Of a stretch of 64,000 nt of DNA, positions 1 through 13,898 are shown one piece after another. Each line of letters starts with the position of its first letter. Within the stretch, counting starts at the first letter, position 1. Position numbers and translations under genes: made by a program. The stretch spans positions 50,001 to 114,000 of the forward strand of contig OZ026564.1 in the NCBI GenBank assembly GCA_964020155.1. Reading direction: 5' to 3'. Below the pieces are notes generated by a model that did not search any database, was not told where the DNA came from, and worked only from the letters and a program-made list of their open reading frames with translations. This stretch comes from Chondrilla cf. caribensis. Lineage: Eukaryota; Porifera; Demospongiae; Chondrillida; Chondrillidae.

Positions 1-100
1 GTACAGTGGTTGTACTGTGTGTCTGTACAGTGGTTGTACTGTGTATCTGTACAGTGGTTGTACTGTGTGTCTGTACAGTGGTTGTACTGTGTAACCAGAC
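1..100. repeat. Minisatellite at left edge
   Basis: A roughly 30-bp unit alternating TGTACAGTGGTTGTACTGTG with a short TGTCTG spacer is repeated about three times up to the acceptor site of the first visible SNAPC4-like exon. It lies in an intron. Confidence 0.75.
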
Positions 101-113
101 TTGTAATGTACAG

Positions 114-2488
114 TTATACGGTTGCCCAGGTGGTGCAATGTCCTTGACCCAGACCTCAGCAAGTCTGAGTGGAGTCACAATGAGGACCAGAAACTGATGG
201 ATCTTTGCCAGAAACATCAAAACAAAGGTATCTACATATTCACATCCTCTTATTGTACACAGCTGCCTGCTGTACACACCCTCCTTTTGACACACCCTTT
301 GATGTACACACCCTCCTATTGACACACCCTCTTATTGTACTCAATTGCCTGCTGTACACTGTAGATGCTATCAAATGGAGCATGGTTGCTAGGGAGATGG
401 TAGGGCGGACTGATGCTCAGTGTCGGCAGCGTTATCTCACCATGCAGTCACATCCACAGGTAACTGTTTGAAGATGACTTGACTCATTTCACTGTGTTAT
501 CCCCTGCTAAGTAGCAGAGGTGTGCTCGTACTCACCGCCATATGCTGACCTAGTGCACGTTTGTTGTCTCAGGCCATTGAGTATGTGAAGCAGCATAAGA
601 AGACAATGCTGTTTCAAAGAAGGAACAAGAGATTGAAGATAGCAGATGTCTTTGCAGGAGACAAATCAGAGCTGATTGGAACAGATGTGGAAGATGATAT
701 TTTATCTCAAAAAGAACAGGAGCAAGTAGGCTGTGTGTGTTGGGTGCAGGTGTGTATGAAATGTACGTATGTACGTTTGTGTGTGTATTGTTACTATGTG
801 TTTCTGTGATAGTATATTGTCCTCCTGTGTTCTTGTACATGCATCGATATTGTCCACATCTTGCCCATGATAGGTGGGTCGGTTTGCATCCAGACTTCCT
901 GCGTCCTCAACTTGCCCTCAATGCTTCAGTGAACCTGACCCACCCGCCGACATCGGCTGCACTCTACCTCCATGTGATGTCTACTTTGGTGCCTATCATT
1001 CCACTATGTTGACAGCCATTGGCTTTGCCAGTGTGGACACAACCATTGGAGCTGTGAGCGCACCTACTTACACCTTGGACAGGGACGTAGACACTATGGA
1101 CATGTCCAACGACACTGTGGAAATGCCTGCCAACACTGTGGACACACCCACCAACACTATGGACACGCCCACCAACACCATGGAATCATCCACCAATGCC
1201 ATAGCAACTCCCACCAACACTGTGGGAACATTCACCAACACAATGGACATGCCCACCAACACCATGGACACGCCCACCAACGCTATGGACACGCCCACTG
1301 ATAGCACAAGCACACCTGCTATCTTGAGTCATAACCTCGAACAGTGGCCCAAGGCAAAGCGGAAGAAATTGTCAACTAATGTTCAAATGAAGACTATTAT
1401 TGTATACCAAGAGTTTGCAAGGCCACCTCCCCCTAAGCCATACTCCCCGTATAGACCATGGTTCAGTCCTTGCTATACTCCTCTCGCGAGGATTGTCTGC
1501 TCGCCCACACACTTATCTACAGTCCAGTTTCCCACGCCTCACTTGGTGGATCCCTTCCTCTGTCAACAACATCCCATATTCACACAATTTCTCACCCCCA
1601 GCGATGAACATGATGGAAGCACATGCCAACAGCCTTTCAGCTCTAAGTCTTCCATCTTCATGTCTCCGTCAACACAGATCAAACTGCATGACTTGGCCAA
1701 AATTTTCAATACCAGTTCAAACCAGTTCTGTCCTGTTACTTATGAGAACAGTGAGCCTCCCTTGACCACACCTTTCTCCACTGCAACATCTCTGGCCATT
1801 TTGCCACACGACCAATATTTCTGCTCTCCGACTCCATCCGACAATGTAATCATGACACCCCAGCCCCCCCATCCCATGTCCGAGCAAGACTGTAGGTTGG
1901 AAGGACTGCTGAGGGAAGCCAGGGCCAAGGAAATGGACCCTGACGCAATACTCTCAGCTGTAGGACCGCTCTATGGACTCCGGTACACTGGGACCTCTCC
2001 TGCCCTCACACAAAGGAACAGTCCAATTCTGAAATCAACACGTGGGGATAGGTTGTCCGCCTCAAACCAAAGGCACACTGCACCGCTGGATATGCCCACT
2101 CTAGCACAAGTGGACAGCACACAAAGCCCCAACTTAAAAGACACGTCTCAAACCGGACAGGACACACCCACCAGCATTCAACAGGATGTGTATGACTCTC
2201 CAGCCATGGACACAGCAACATCTACAGACAACACAACCCACCCTGCAATACAGCCAACCCAGAATCTTCTGAACATTTCAACAAAAAAACGAAGTAAGAG
2301 TTCATCAATTACACAGCCTAGCTCTTCTCTGAGCACCCGGGATATGGAGGCTGCAGTGATGTCTTGTGAGCTACCTTCTTCACAGTTCAGCACATTATTG
2401 CAGGTTTGTGTTGTGTTTGATCTGTGCCTTCATTGCCAGTTTATGTGCATGCAAACAGCTATACTGCACCATACAACAATAAGTAGAC

Positions 2489-2551
<63 letters not shown>

Positions 2552-2868
2552 CATGTATGTATTGTCCAACGTGATAGGCGTGGCAAGTGTCAAGTCCACT
2601 AACACTGGGGGGACAACTGAAGGATAGGCCAAACACAGTTCCTGTTCTCCCACCAAGTGCCCCAACTCTGTCAGCCTTTCAACAGTTTGAGACTATTTTA
2701 TCAGAAAAGGAGAGCTCTTCAGAGGTCAGCTCACTGGAGTCAAACACTCGGGAATTTGCACTACTGAGAGAGCGGTTCTGCTCTCTGTTTACCTGGCCTG
2801 CTCTGCTCAAGGAGCCAAGTAGCAGCAAGCAGTCAAAACGGAAAGGTAAGAGAAGGAAGAAAACCTAA
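114..2868 (+). CDS. SNAPC4: SNAPC4-like Myb-repeat protein (5' partial)
   Basis: Likely largest subunit of the snRNA-activating protein complex, which binds the proximal sequence element of snRNA promoters through Myb repeats in the nucleus. Exons: 114-227, 365-459, 573-725, 874-2403, 2578-2868, all with GT/AG borders and compatible phases. The first two encode one Myb repeat: DPDLSKSEW and NEDQKL in the first helix region, then KWSMVAREM and GRTDAQCRQRYL, closely resembling the SNAPC4 repeat with WFKIREEVPGRSDAQCRDRYL. Exon 3 is charged. Exon 4 (510 codons) is Thr/Pro/Ser-rich and apparently disordered, with a run of PTNTMDT-like repeats at 1100-1315. The last exon ends in a basic KRKGKRRKKT tail. 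Earlier Myb repeats lie outside the window. Another Myb protein is possible; the identity rests mainly on the Myb repeat. Confidence 0.6.
1100..1315 (+). repeat. Coding minisatellite (PTNTMDT repeats)
   Basis: An imperfect 21-24 bp unit (core GGACACGCCCACCAACAC) is repeated about nine times inside exon 4 of the SNAPC4-like gene and stays in frame, giving PTNTMDT/PTNAMDT-type heptads. Confidence 0.75.
2491..2549. repeat. (TG)n microsatellite
   Basis: A nearly pure TG run in the last intron of the SNAPC4-like gene. Confidence 0.95.
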
Positions 2869-3504
2869 GTGGTTGTGACTATTTTTAGCACAAGAAACTA
2901 TAATTATATTCATTGAAGTCTATGAATTCAACTAAGATGTCCATGGTCTATGCTGCTATTTATAGCTTGTAAATGATGTGTATTTTTAAAGACTACTTTC
3001 GAATGAAAGGCTCTCAATCCTTCATTGACTGATAACATAACATCGATTAACGGGTTTCTCCTGCGCTGGTAAACCGAGAGAGTACGAGGGTGATAGTAGC
3101 GTCGATTAATTATATTCATGTCAAGGTCGCCATGGTAGCACGTGATGGCATGCGACTACGCCCAATAGCAATCAAAGCAAGAAGTAGGCGTTTTCTGCAG
3201 ACGATCCATCTCACGAAAGGCGACTCTCTTCTCTTCTTCGACTGTCCATACCAGACCGCTGTTTACTGATAATCGATTCAAGTCGACGTCCGTAATATTC
3301 TCTGTATTTATTGGAGGAGTGTGAGGATTGCTCTCTGCTTAATTGCAGAATACGTCTCGTGGTGATATTTAACTGCTTTGGAAGAAAGGCTTACAGCAAG
3401 GACAAATCACTAATCGGTAAGAAAACCGTTCATCACTTGCTACACTGCCTTGTGTATAACTCGCGTTACTTCCCTCAGCCCGGTGTGGTGCTAGTCCAGT
3501 CAAC
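2869..3504. other. Intergenic region / filamin A upstream
   Basis: This 636-bp stretch between the SNAPC4-like stop and the filamin A start codon must hold the 3' end of the first gene and the promoter and 5' UTR of the second. I see no clear coding exon or recognisable core promoter motif. Confidence 0.5.
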
Positions 3505-3891
3505 ATGACGAACGCCGTCCGTTCGGACTGGAAGGAGATCCAAGAGAAGACCTTCACAAACTGGTGCAATGATGTCCTTAGGGGAGGAAACTTGAAGACG
3601 AAAGGAAAGCAGGTACGGATCGATACCGAATTGCGTCCACATTGATCGCCGGGCCCCACACTAACTTGGCCGTTTAATTCTCCTTCAGACCAATCTAGGG
3701 AACCTCGCCGATGAGCTTCAAGATGGACTCGCTCTGATTCAGATACTGGAGACACTGGCGGCTCCACGGAAGGTTGGACCTTACCACAAGAATCCTAAAA
3801 TCAAGCCTCAACTCATGGAAAACCTTGGCACCTGCTTCAAATTTCTTAACAAAGAAGGAATTAAACTCGTTAACATAGGTTTGCATTGTGT

Positions 3892-3945
<54 letters not shown>

Positions 3946-3984
3946 GTGTATGTGTGTGTATGTGCGTGTGTATGTGTGTGTGTA

Positions 3985-4035
<51 letters not shown>

Positions 4036-4092
4036 GTGTGTGTGTATGTGCGTGTATGTATGTGTGTGTGTGTGTGCGTGTATGTGTGTGTA

Positions 4093-4145
<53 letters not shown>

Positions 4146-5193
4146 TTGCTGTGCATCTTTTGATGTAAGACATCTGGTTATCCACAGGTCCAGAAGATAT
4201 CTTTGATAAGAACATTAAGCTTGTTCTGGGGTTGATCTGGACCCTCATCCGCCACTATCAGATCAGGAGCTCAGATTCCGGGATCTCCACTAAAGCCGGT
4301 ATGCTTGGCTGGGTATCTGCCCAGATCCCAGATGTGGCAGTGAAGAACTTCAACAGGGACTGGAACAATGGTATTGCACTTTGTAAGCTTGTTGAACGCT
4401 ACAAGAAGGGTGCCATAGCCAACATTGCCCAGCTGAACCCAGCACGAGGTCTGGAGAACTGTCGAGCTGCCATGTTAGCAGCTCAGGAGCAACTGGGAAT
4501 TCCCCTCATTGTAAGCCCAGAGGACATGACCAACCCTAACGTGGACGATCTGTCTGTGATGACGTATCTCTCGTACTTCATCAAAATTGGCAACAATGTC
4601 CTCTTGATGTGGCTGCAGTCCCTGCTCCCGGAAAGGAACATCACCAACCTCACCTCTGATTGGTGTGATGGCATCAATCTCACGTGCCTCCTCAATGCCA
4701 TCTCTCCAGGACTGGTTTCCAACTGGCAGGAGTGGGACAGGCACCAGGCAGTGGAGAACATCACCCGCTGTATGACGCTGGCAGAACAAGTGTTTGGAAT
4801 CAAATCCGCCATGTCACCCAGTCAGATGGCCAATCCCAACATTGACGAGCTGTCAGTCTCCAGCTACCTCTGTTTCTTCATGAACACTCGCCCTGTGGAC
4901 ACCACACGCTCCATCACAGCCTACGGACCTGGTCTGCGAGTGGCCAGTGTTGGCAAGGGAACACACTTTCTGGTGGATACCACACGATCGGGAGGCAAAG
5001 GGCACATACAGGTGGTCATCCCCAATGCGGTGGTCAGCACTCAGCAGGAGCCTGGTCAGGTGGGACAGATCAGGGTCAGCTACACACCTCGTGTTGGAGG
5101 AAGGCTGCCTATTGACGTCAAGTGGAACAGCCAGCACATCGTAGGAAGTCCTTTCTATGTTAATGTACTTGACATGGAAACTCTAGGACTGGA

Positions 5194-5257
<64 letters not shown>

Positions 5258-5276
5258 GTGTGTGTGTGTGTGTGTG

Positions 5277-5341
<65 letters not shown>

Positions 5342-8300
5342 TGTGAGTGCATGTGTGCATGTGTAGTGTGCATGTATGTGTGTGTTTATGAGTACATGTG
5401 TTTGTTTCTGTCTGTACATGTGTGACAGAGCTGTCTTGACAATGGCTATGGATCTGTGTACATTATCATTAATTTTGTGTTACTTTTTCAATGTTGTAGG
5501 TCTGAGACCAGGAATGTCACTGGCCTTAGAGAAACCATGTGTGTTTCGAGTGAAAGGTGTTTACGGCGGTGAACTGGTGGAGGTGACCGTGCGGCACTCA
5601 GCCGGACAAGAACTGGCCAAGATCATCCAGAGAGGAAAGGGGGAGTATGAAGTCAACTACACCCCTCGCAGGTTGGGTGGGATGGAGATCGATGTGCGTC
5701 TGGGTGACCTCCCCCTCCCGGGAAGTCCCTTTGATGTGAATGTCGTGGACCCCTCCCAGTGCCAGGTCTCGCTGGTGGAGCCAGAGGGGACCAACAACGT
5801 ACTCATAGGCAAACCCGCTCAGTTCGCCATAACAGCATCAGAAGACAACATCAGAGGAATCTCCATTGAGGTCCACACTCCCTCTGGGACAAAGTACCTG
5901 CAGCCTCTCATGAAGGAGAAGAACTTGTATTCGGCCACATTCAGTGCTGGAGACATCGGGACTCACACTGTGACTGCTACCTGTGGTGGAGTGCCCATTA
6001 GAGGCAGCCCGATAGAGCTCAACGTAGTATCCTCCACAAAGTGCACCTTTGTCACTCCTCTACCGAGGTTCATCTCCATCACTGAGACCACATCTCTCAA
6101 GATCAGCACAAAGTATGCAGGGGATGCCGGTCTGGACTGCTCCAGCAACAACCCCAGTGTGTGTGGGGTCAGTCTGCAAAAGGACGTTGGGGGGCTCTAC
6201 AGCCTGGTCCTGGCACCGCGCAGCCTGGGGGAGGCTATGATATCCACCACATTTGCTGGAGTCCCTTTGCAACAGACGCCCTTCCCAGTGGGCGTGGTTG
6301 ACCCCACCCAGTGCCTCTTGGAAGAGGACATCTTTGCACGTACACCTGCCCGCGTGAAGCAAATGATGGAGTTTCCCATCAATGTAGCCGGTGCAGGTAG
6401 AGGTGAGATGAGGGTCATGCTGAAGGGACCCACCATGATCTACGGAGGAGAGGCACGTGATAGCAGAGATGGAAACTTCAGAATCCGCATAGTACCTCAG
6501 GAAACTGGCCAGCACTCAGTTGAAATATTGTGGTGTGGTCTCCACATGCCAGGGTCACCCTTTGTCATGAAGGTGGAGAAGACAGTGGCACTGAAGCACT
6601 TCAGAGTGGAGGGAGAAGGGTTTCAGCAGTGCATCGCCACCCGCCCCACCGGAGGCATGCTGCGTGCTCCTGAGAAAGGACTACTATCTCGGCTGTCGGT
6701 GAGGATCGAAGGAGAAGGTCTGATCTGTGAGGAGATCTCTGCTTCACTTGTGACAACATCAGACGAGATTCAAGCAGTTATTCAGGACAACGGCGACAGC
6801 ACATACGTCATCAATTATGTGGTCCCCAAGCCAGGGGCGTATGTGGTGGCCATTTTAGTGGAGAACCAGAATATCCCGGGAAGCCCCTTCAATGTGACGG
6901 CTCACCCTCCTCCAGACTCAGACCAGTGCCATCCCCTGGGAGAAATGCTGGACCCGAACAAGTACTTCAGTATTTCTCGACCAATCGAATTCAAAGTTGA
7001 TGTCAGTAATGCCGGGGTTGGTCAGTTGGTGGTGAAGGGCCGGGACCCGCTGGGGGCAGAGGAGCCTCTCTACTGTGCATTCGAGACCGTGGTGTCACAC
7101 AGGGTCTACACCATCCGGTTCGCTCCCAGGATGATTGGATGCTACATCATCGATGTCTTCTGGGATGGGCAAGTGATTAGAGGAAGCCCCTTTTATTTCC
7201 GTGTGGTTGACCCCAACCAGGTCAAGTTGACAGGAGTGCCTCAGTACGACTACATCGGGTGTGTTGGTAACCCCATTGAGATATCAGCTGACACAAGAGG
7301 AGCTGGGCTAGGGGCACCATTCAAGGTGGTGGCCATTCATGCCAAAGATGAGGAGGAAGTGTTTGAGGTGAACCCCGGTCCAGAACCAGGGACGTTCCAA
7401 GCATTGTTCGTACCTCGTACAGCTGGCATGGTCAGTATAATGCCTTTCTACAACAACGACCCACTGCTTCATCCACCTGTTACCATAGAGATTTACAACC
7501 CCACCCACTACACAGTAACTCCACCAGACATGATGGGTAAGCTGAAGGAATACGTCAAATTCCCAATTGTTGGTCTAACCAGCCAGACCAGGGGACTTAC
7601 CCTTACAGCCAAGCACCCCAACCACGATGCCACCGTCAAACTGGAGCCAAAGGGGGAGCTCCAGGTGGCTAGATTCACCCCCAAGCACACGGGCACGTAC
7701 GTCGTGGAGGTGAAGGTGGCAGGAGGACACATAACCAACAGCCCTTTTTCCGTCAACGTCTGCAACCCAAGCTGCTGCAAAGTGATGGGACACTTCCCAA
7801 GCGTGCTCCTCAACAATGTACCTCACACGGTGCAGTTCTCCTGCAGTGATGCTGGCCCAGGTCAGCTTGTGGTGGAGACCATCTGCACGTCGGGACCGCT
7901 CACTCTCAACAGCGACATTGTACAGGTCAACCTGGGTACCTGGGAAGTCACCTTTTCATCAGCTTTTGTGGGGTCCAATCAGGTGACAGTCAAGTGGGGA
8001 GACTATGTCATTTGTGGCAGTCCCCTCACTCTGAATGTGGTAGACACCAGCAACGTAACCTTCAAGTGTCCACAGCTGAGAAACAACAGCTTTGCTTACT
8101 CTTCCGACATCTTTGAAATTCTCATGGACGCTGCTCAAGCTGGAGGTGTCAAGCCGGAGGTGATAGCACGAGGCCCTAAGGATCGCTACAACACTAAGGT
8201 GAAGTCTGGGAAAGCCAACAACTACATCGCAACCTTCACCCCCTGGCAAGTGGGGGAGTCCTCGGTGGAAATCCTCATTGCAGGACAGACTGTTGTTGGT

Positions 8301-11300
8301 ACACCGTTCAGATTTGACTCCATCAAGCGTATCGACCCTCGTCTTGTGCAGGTGGCTGGAACCGCTCTGCACCAGTGCGTGGGGCAGAGACTACAGGAGA
8401 TATCCATCATCACACCAGAAGCAGGACTTGTTAACAGGTAAACCACACAATTGTGTCATTTCACATGTAACTTGTGCCGATGTACAGAACCACCTCAGTG
8501 AGTGATCTCATCTACTCTCTCTTCTCCAGTGGTCGTCTGGTGGTGTCCATTACTCCACTCAGCAAGGCACAGACACCTTTGCCTCCCAACTACGAGCTGG
8601 AAGACAATGGTGGCGGCAACTACCTCCTGAGCTTCACTCTACCCGAGATCATCACGTACAGTCTGAAATTGACCATCGACGAACAGCCAGTCAAGGGTAG
8701 CCCGTTCACCCTCAAGGCTCTCAATCCTCCCGAGTCTGATCGATGCAAGGTGATGGGAGCACTCATTAAGAAGACACTGGCATTTGCTTTGGGCATTCCA
8801 ATGGAGTTCCAAGTAGACGTGACAGATGCTGGTATCGGTGAGCTGAACGTGCGTGTTGTCAACGACAATGGAGATGATGAGGTTGTCTACATGGCTGACC
8901 CACGACCGGGCTCAAAGAGGAAGATCTATTCCGTCCGGTACGAACCAAAGACCCTTGGTAGATTCACTGTCATTGTCACGTTTGGAGGGTCCCCGCTGCC
9001 GCGGAGTCCTTACTCCATCTTCATCTGCGACCCTCCCAAGTGCATGTTCCTGGACCTCCCCAACCCTGCCACCTTCACTCCATTCCTCAATGAGCCTTTC
9101 ACTGTTACCGTGGATACAAGAGATGGTGGAAAGGGCAATCTCAAGTCTTTCATTCGCTATCCAAATGGAGACATAGAAGATTTGGAGGTTGATGAGGGCG
9201 TGGCAGAGAAGGAGGGCGTGTTCACTATTGCAATCATTCCAAGAAGGCTTGGCATGATCGAGTTGCATGTTCTGTTCAATGACTTCCCCCTCCTCTACCC
9301 CCCCTGGTGCGATGAGGTCGCCGACCCAGGAGGCTTCAACGTCATCCCTCCCAACGGGATTTGGAAGAGGCATTCATATGTCAAGTTCAATGTGTTTGGT
9401 GTCAAGCCGACTACACGAAATGTCTCCATCAAAGCCTACCACCCGGAGCACGATGCCGTTGTCACGCTAGACTTTGCTGAGGGCCATGGGATATGCCAGT
9501 TCACTCCAAAGCAGATTGGAGAATATGTTGTTGAGGCTAATTGCGCTGGAGCCCCGATGGGAAACAGTCCGTTCACTGTGCCTGTGTGTGACCCCGCCAA
9601 CTGCAGGATTGTCGGAGACGTCTCCGATCTGCTGATTGTCAATCGAGAGACACTGTTCATAGTGGACGGAGAGGAGGCGGGGCCAGGCGTGCTAACGGCT
9701 TCCTGGAACATATACAGTGGGCAGGACCCCCTCAGCATCACCGTGGAGAGGAAGAGCGAGCACTCCTTCACTGTCAGAATGAACCCACATGATGTTGGAA
9801 TGGCCAAGGTCTCTCTGAAGTGGGCCAACTACAATTTGACCAACTTCCCTCGTGATATGAAGATCATCGATGTGGATCGCTGTGTGGTTTCTCTGCCTCA
9901 AATGTACGGGAACACCTTCATCAGTGGAGCCACCTTTGAGGTCAAAATAGATGCAAGGGAAGTGGGGCGTGTCACTCCAGAGGTGCACCTCCTTGGCCCC
10001 CAGGGGCCCTACCAGGGGAACATTATTGACCACAAAAATGGTCTCTTCACGGCCAGTTTCATCCCTTGGCAGCTGGGCAAACACCGCCTGGAGATCCTGT
10101 TTGCTGGAGCATTGGTCTCCATGTGCCCCTTTGAGTTTGACGTAGTGCGACCACTCGATGTGGACAAAATGGGGATCAATCCTGCCTCCATTGGCACTAT
10201 TATTGCGGGGGTGAGGACTGATATCTCCATGGTAGCACACGATACTGGACTAGTTGACAGGGATGCTATTCTGTTCACAATTCTCCCACTTGAGCTTGAC
10301 GGTCCCATTCCCCATCAGGACCTACTCCAAGTCACTGCAAAAGACAATGGGAATGGAACCTACACTGGGTATTTTTCCCTGCCTGTTCCTGGGACGTACA
10401 CCTTCAACTGCTTTGTTGAGAGCAAGCATGTGCGAGGCAGTCCTTGCACCATCTTCTGCCAGAGAGGACCGGAGGTAGACAAGATTGTTGTGTCTGGGGC
10501 TCTGACAAACACAGACAAAGCTCTGACCCTCAACTCCATTGTCGATATCGAACTGGACGTGACTGATGCCGGGTTTGGTAACCTGCTGGTCCAGGCACAG
10601 GACTACACCGGGGTGGACCAGAGTGTGTACACCAGAGAGGAGACCCGGAAGGGACGCAAGATCAAGAAGATCCGTATTGAGATCACAGAGACCTCTACTT
10701 ACGAGTTGGACATGTACTGGGGAGGAGAGCGAATACCTGGAAGCCCCTACAAGTTCGATGTTGTTAGCCCGGAGGACACCATTGTTGAGGGACTGCCTCT
10801 TCCTAATAATGGGGTTATCCCCATTGGTCATCCCATTGCTTTTGGTATTGACATGTCCAAAGGAGGCACTGTCACTCCCGAAGTGAGTGTGAGTGCCCCC
10901 GGTGGGGAGAGCATGGTGGTAGATCGCTTCTCCAAGGAAGGGTTGGTCCACTTCTACAAGCTGGAGACGCTTGAGTTGGGCATTCTCCTGATCACGATCA
11001 AGGTGGGGGGGCACATGGTCCCCGGGTCTCCTTTCAGATGTGAAGTTGTGGACCCTTCCATATATGGAATTGTAGGCCTTAATCTGGGTGGCCGAGCGGC
11101 CCTTGTCAGTCAGCCGGTCCGGTTTGGAGTGAAAGGAGCCTTCCAGGACAGGCAGACCATGAGCTCCGTGGCCCATGGTCCAGGAGCTACCGTCCCTATT
11201 GAGCTCAACCAGCAAGACGACCACAACTACAAAGCCACCTTCATCCCAGTGGAGGCTGGGTTGTACAATGTGTTTGTAGAGTATGGAGGGGATAATGTGG

Positions 11301-13898
11301 TTGGCAGCCCCTTCCCAATCCCTGTGGTGGACCCCACCAGGGTGGAGATCCTGGGGGAGTTGCCCGCCTTCCTGCATGTTGGTGAAGAAGATGAGATTAT
11401 CGTGAAGACTCGCGGTGGAGGTAGTGGTGAGTTGAAGCTCCTGGTCAACGACCGTGCCAGCAGCGCTCTGATGTACATCACGCTGGAGAGCAAGGCCCAG
11501 GACACCTACAGCCTCCTGCTCAAGACACGCCAGGTGGGAACGGCCAGGCTTGATATCCAGTTTGGAGGCTACACCATTCCAGCTTGTCCATTCACGGCGG
11601 AGTTGTTGAACGCCTCTCAAGTGGTTGTACAGTGCCATGCCTTCAAGGAAGAGAAGTCCATAGTTGGGGATCCCATCCAGATTGAAGTGCTGACTGAAGG
11701 GGCGGGGCGTGGGGAGCTGGTGGTCCAACCAAAAGGGAAGACGTCTGTGTACAGCGTGAACATGGTCAAACAGGATGATGAAGTGACGTATGTGGGCGAG
11801 TTCACCCCGTGGGAAACAGGTGAACACTCAGTAGATGTTCTCTGGGGAGGTCGCCATGCTCCTGGGAGCCCCTTCAATGTGATGGTTGGCATGACAGACA
11901 CGGATGCCTGCACTGCTTCAGGAGAGGGTCTCTCCAATGCTGTAGCAGGGCTGGAAGCACACTTTGTTGTGCTGAGCAGTGAGGTTGGACTGGTGGAGAA
12001 GGGGCTGTTGAGTATCACGGTCAAGGGAGTGAACAAGAATGGACAGGTCACCATCAAAGACAACAATGATGGCTCCTATGCAGTCAGCTATGTGGTCCCT
12101 TCCCCGGGGGCCTATGTTGTAGGGATTTTTTATAGGAACAAGTCTATCAAAGGTTCCCCTTACAAAGTCAATGCAGTTCCTGGCCCAGATGCCTCCAAGG
12201 TCCAAGTCTACGGTCCAGCCATGCACCCCAACTCCATCCACATATCTGGGGTTCCTCTGGAGTTCTATGTGGACACTGTGAGGGCCGGCAAGGGCGAGCT
12301 GCAGGTCTTCATAAGAGGTCCCAATGACTATCGACCCAAGGTCTACGACCAGAAGGACAGCAAGGGGGTCTACACGTTGAAGTTTGATGCTCTGATCTCT
12401 GGCAAATACCTCGTGTTTGTGCTGTGGTCCAAAGTCCAGGTTCCAGGAAGTCCTTTCAGAGTCCGTGTGTACCCAGCCCCGGATGCCTCCAAAGTTAAAG
12501 CCTACGGTCCAGGTCTGGAGGACGGGCTACTGGGGACTGATGGGGAGTTCTACGTAGAAACACGAGAAGCAGGGATTGGTTCTCTCTCGATCAGGGTCCA
12601 CGGGATCAAGGATGGTTTCAAGGTGGATGCTACCCCCCTCCCTGATGACCCTCGAACTCTGACCTGTACCTACTCCCCGCTGCGAGCTGGTGAGTACGTC
12701 ATCTTCGTGCGCTGGTCCGGGCACCATGTACCTGGGTCTCCATTCAGAATCAGAATTTTCAAACCTAAGGCAAAGCATGGCGAGCAGCAGTCGGATGACG
12801 AGGAACTGATCAACCCAGTCGTGCAAGACATACTGACAGCCAAGGACAGCAATGTTCTTCCAGTTCTCAGTCCAATTGATGTCGGCCCTCTTGATCCAAC
12901 TTTAGCTGAGGATGTGGCTTTTCTGGGGAAGAAACGTCTCCCGAAGGAAGGCAAAGTAAAGAGGAAGTTCATAAGGAAGTCCTCCAGCAAGGGTGAACTG
13001 AAGAAAGTTACTATCCAGTCCAGCAGTGCTCCGAGCAATCCAGTCGGTGCCCAGATGTTGATGCAGACAACTGATCAGTCCGTGATGCAGACTATGGACC
13101 AAACCCAACCACTGTCCCCTCAACTTCAGTACTCTGTTCACTTGGAGCCAATGTCCGAGGAAGACCCTCAGCAACTGGAGCAGGAACAAAGTGTCCCTAT
13201 CTCTCAAGAGGTGTGTGCAGGATGTGTGTGGTGTGTGTGAGTGTAATGTGTGTGCTGGTTTTATGTGGTGTGTGTGAGTGTAATGTGTGTGCATGTGGTG
13301 TGTGTGTGTGTGTGTGCTAAGAGATTAATTATGACTATGGGATGTTGATCTGTTAATAAACACACCCACACCCATGCATACTGACACATTGAGGAATGTT
13401 TGTTTGTTGCAGCCTGCACAGAGAAAGAAATCCGGAGGTTGGTTTAGACGGTTTTCCAAGTCAAAGGAACAAGTTGGTCCCGAGATTGGCAGTGATGAGG
13501 ATGACCAGAACAAGGTAGGCTACAACTGGTGTCATTGTGTGTGGTGTCTGCTATGTCACCGTTGACCTGATGCTGTTTAGGAGGAAAAGAAGCGAAGAAA
13601 GAGCTGGTTTTCTCGTCAGAAGAAGACAGGACGCACTCGACCTTCTGTTAAAGAGGCAGTGGTGTACGAGGACCAGATGGACTCTGGATACATGCACCAC
13701 GCTGTGGTTGAGAAGCAGGAGACCAGCGTCACCGTCCACTCCCATGGTAGTCAAGGGCAACAAGTTGAGCAGACCCTGACTCTTGAACCCTCAGAGAAGG
13801 TTGTCAACGGCAACCTCTCTGAACCCGAGGATAACGGTGATAAGTGGGACCAGCTCGGAGGGGAGGGGTTCCAGGAGGTCACCCACTCAGTTCAATGA
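3505..13898 (+). CDS. Three-CH-domain filamin A (Jitterbug-like)
   Basis: Predicted actin-crosslinking cytoskeletal protein of 3114 aa. Exons: 3505-3612, 3689-3878, 4188-5195, 5500-8437, 8530-13210, 13413-13514, 13581-13898; the total is an exact multiple of three. The start is the ATG giving MTNAVRSDWKEIQEKTFTNW, where a CH domain should begin. CH1 spans about residues 9-100, CH2 about 105-215 (DWNNG motif) and CH3 about 230-335 (DWCDG motif). About 26 filamin-type Ig repeats follow (residues about 340-2825), each ending in a GSPF-like strand. Many end in PGSPF; others are degenerate (LLYPPW, NLTNFP). The last 290 residues are a charged tail rich in Lys, Ser, Gln and Glu with no visible domain. 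Classical filamins have two CH domains and 24 repeats; three CH domains match insect Jitterbug. A related paralog lies directly downstream. The introns after exons 2, 3 and 5 carry or border GT-rich tracts. Confidence 0.9.
3888..4143. repeat. (TG)n/(TGTA)n array
   Basis: A 255-bp TG array with interspersed TGTA and TGCG in filamin A intron 2. It reads open in several frames, producing spurious Cys-Val or His-Thr ORFs. Confidence 0.95.
5196..5341. repeat. (GT)n array starting at a splice donor
   Basis: The array begins at the first base of filamin A intron 3, so the 5' splice site is the first GT of the array. Confidence 0.95.

Noticed and set aside
3695..4248. His-Thr or Cys-Val rich ORFs over CA/TG tracts (several places in the window)
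   Set aside because: Microsatellite translations; they occur in all frames and lie in introns.
10322..11827. 501-codon minus-strand ORF opposite filamin A
   Set aside because: Antisense shadow of the filamin repeat exon; the plus frame has clear domain similarity and consistent splicing.
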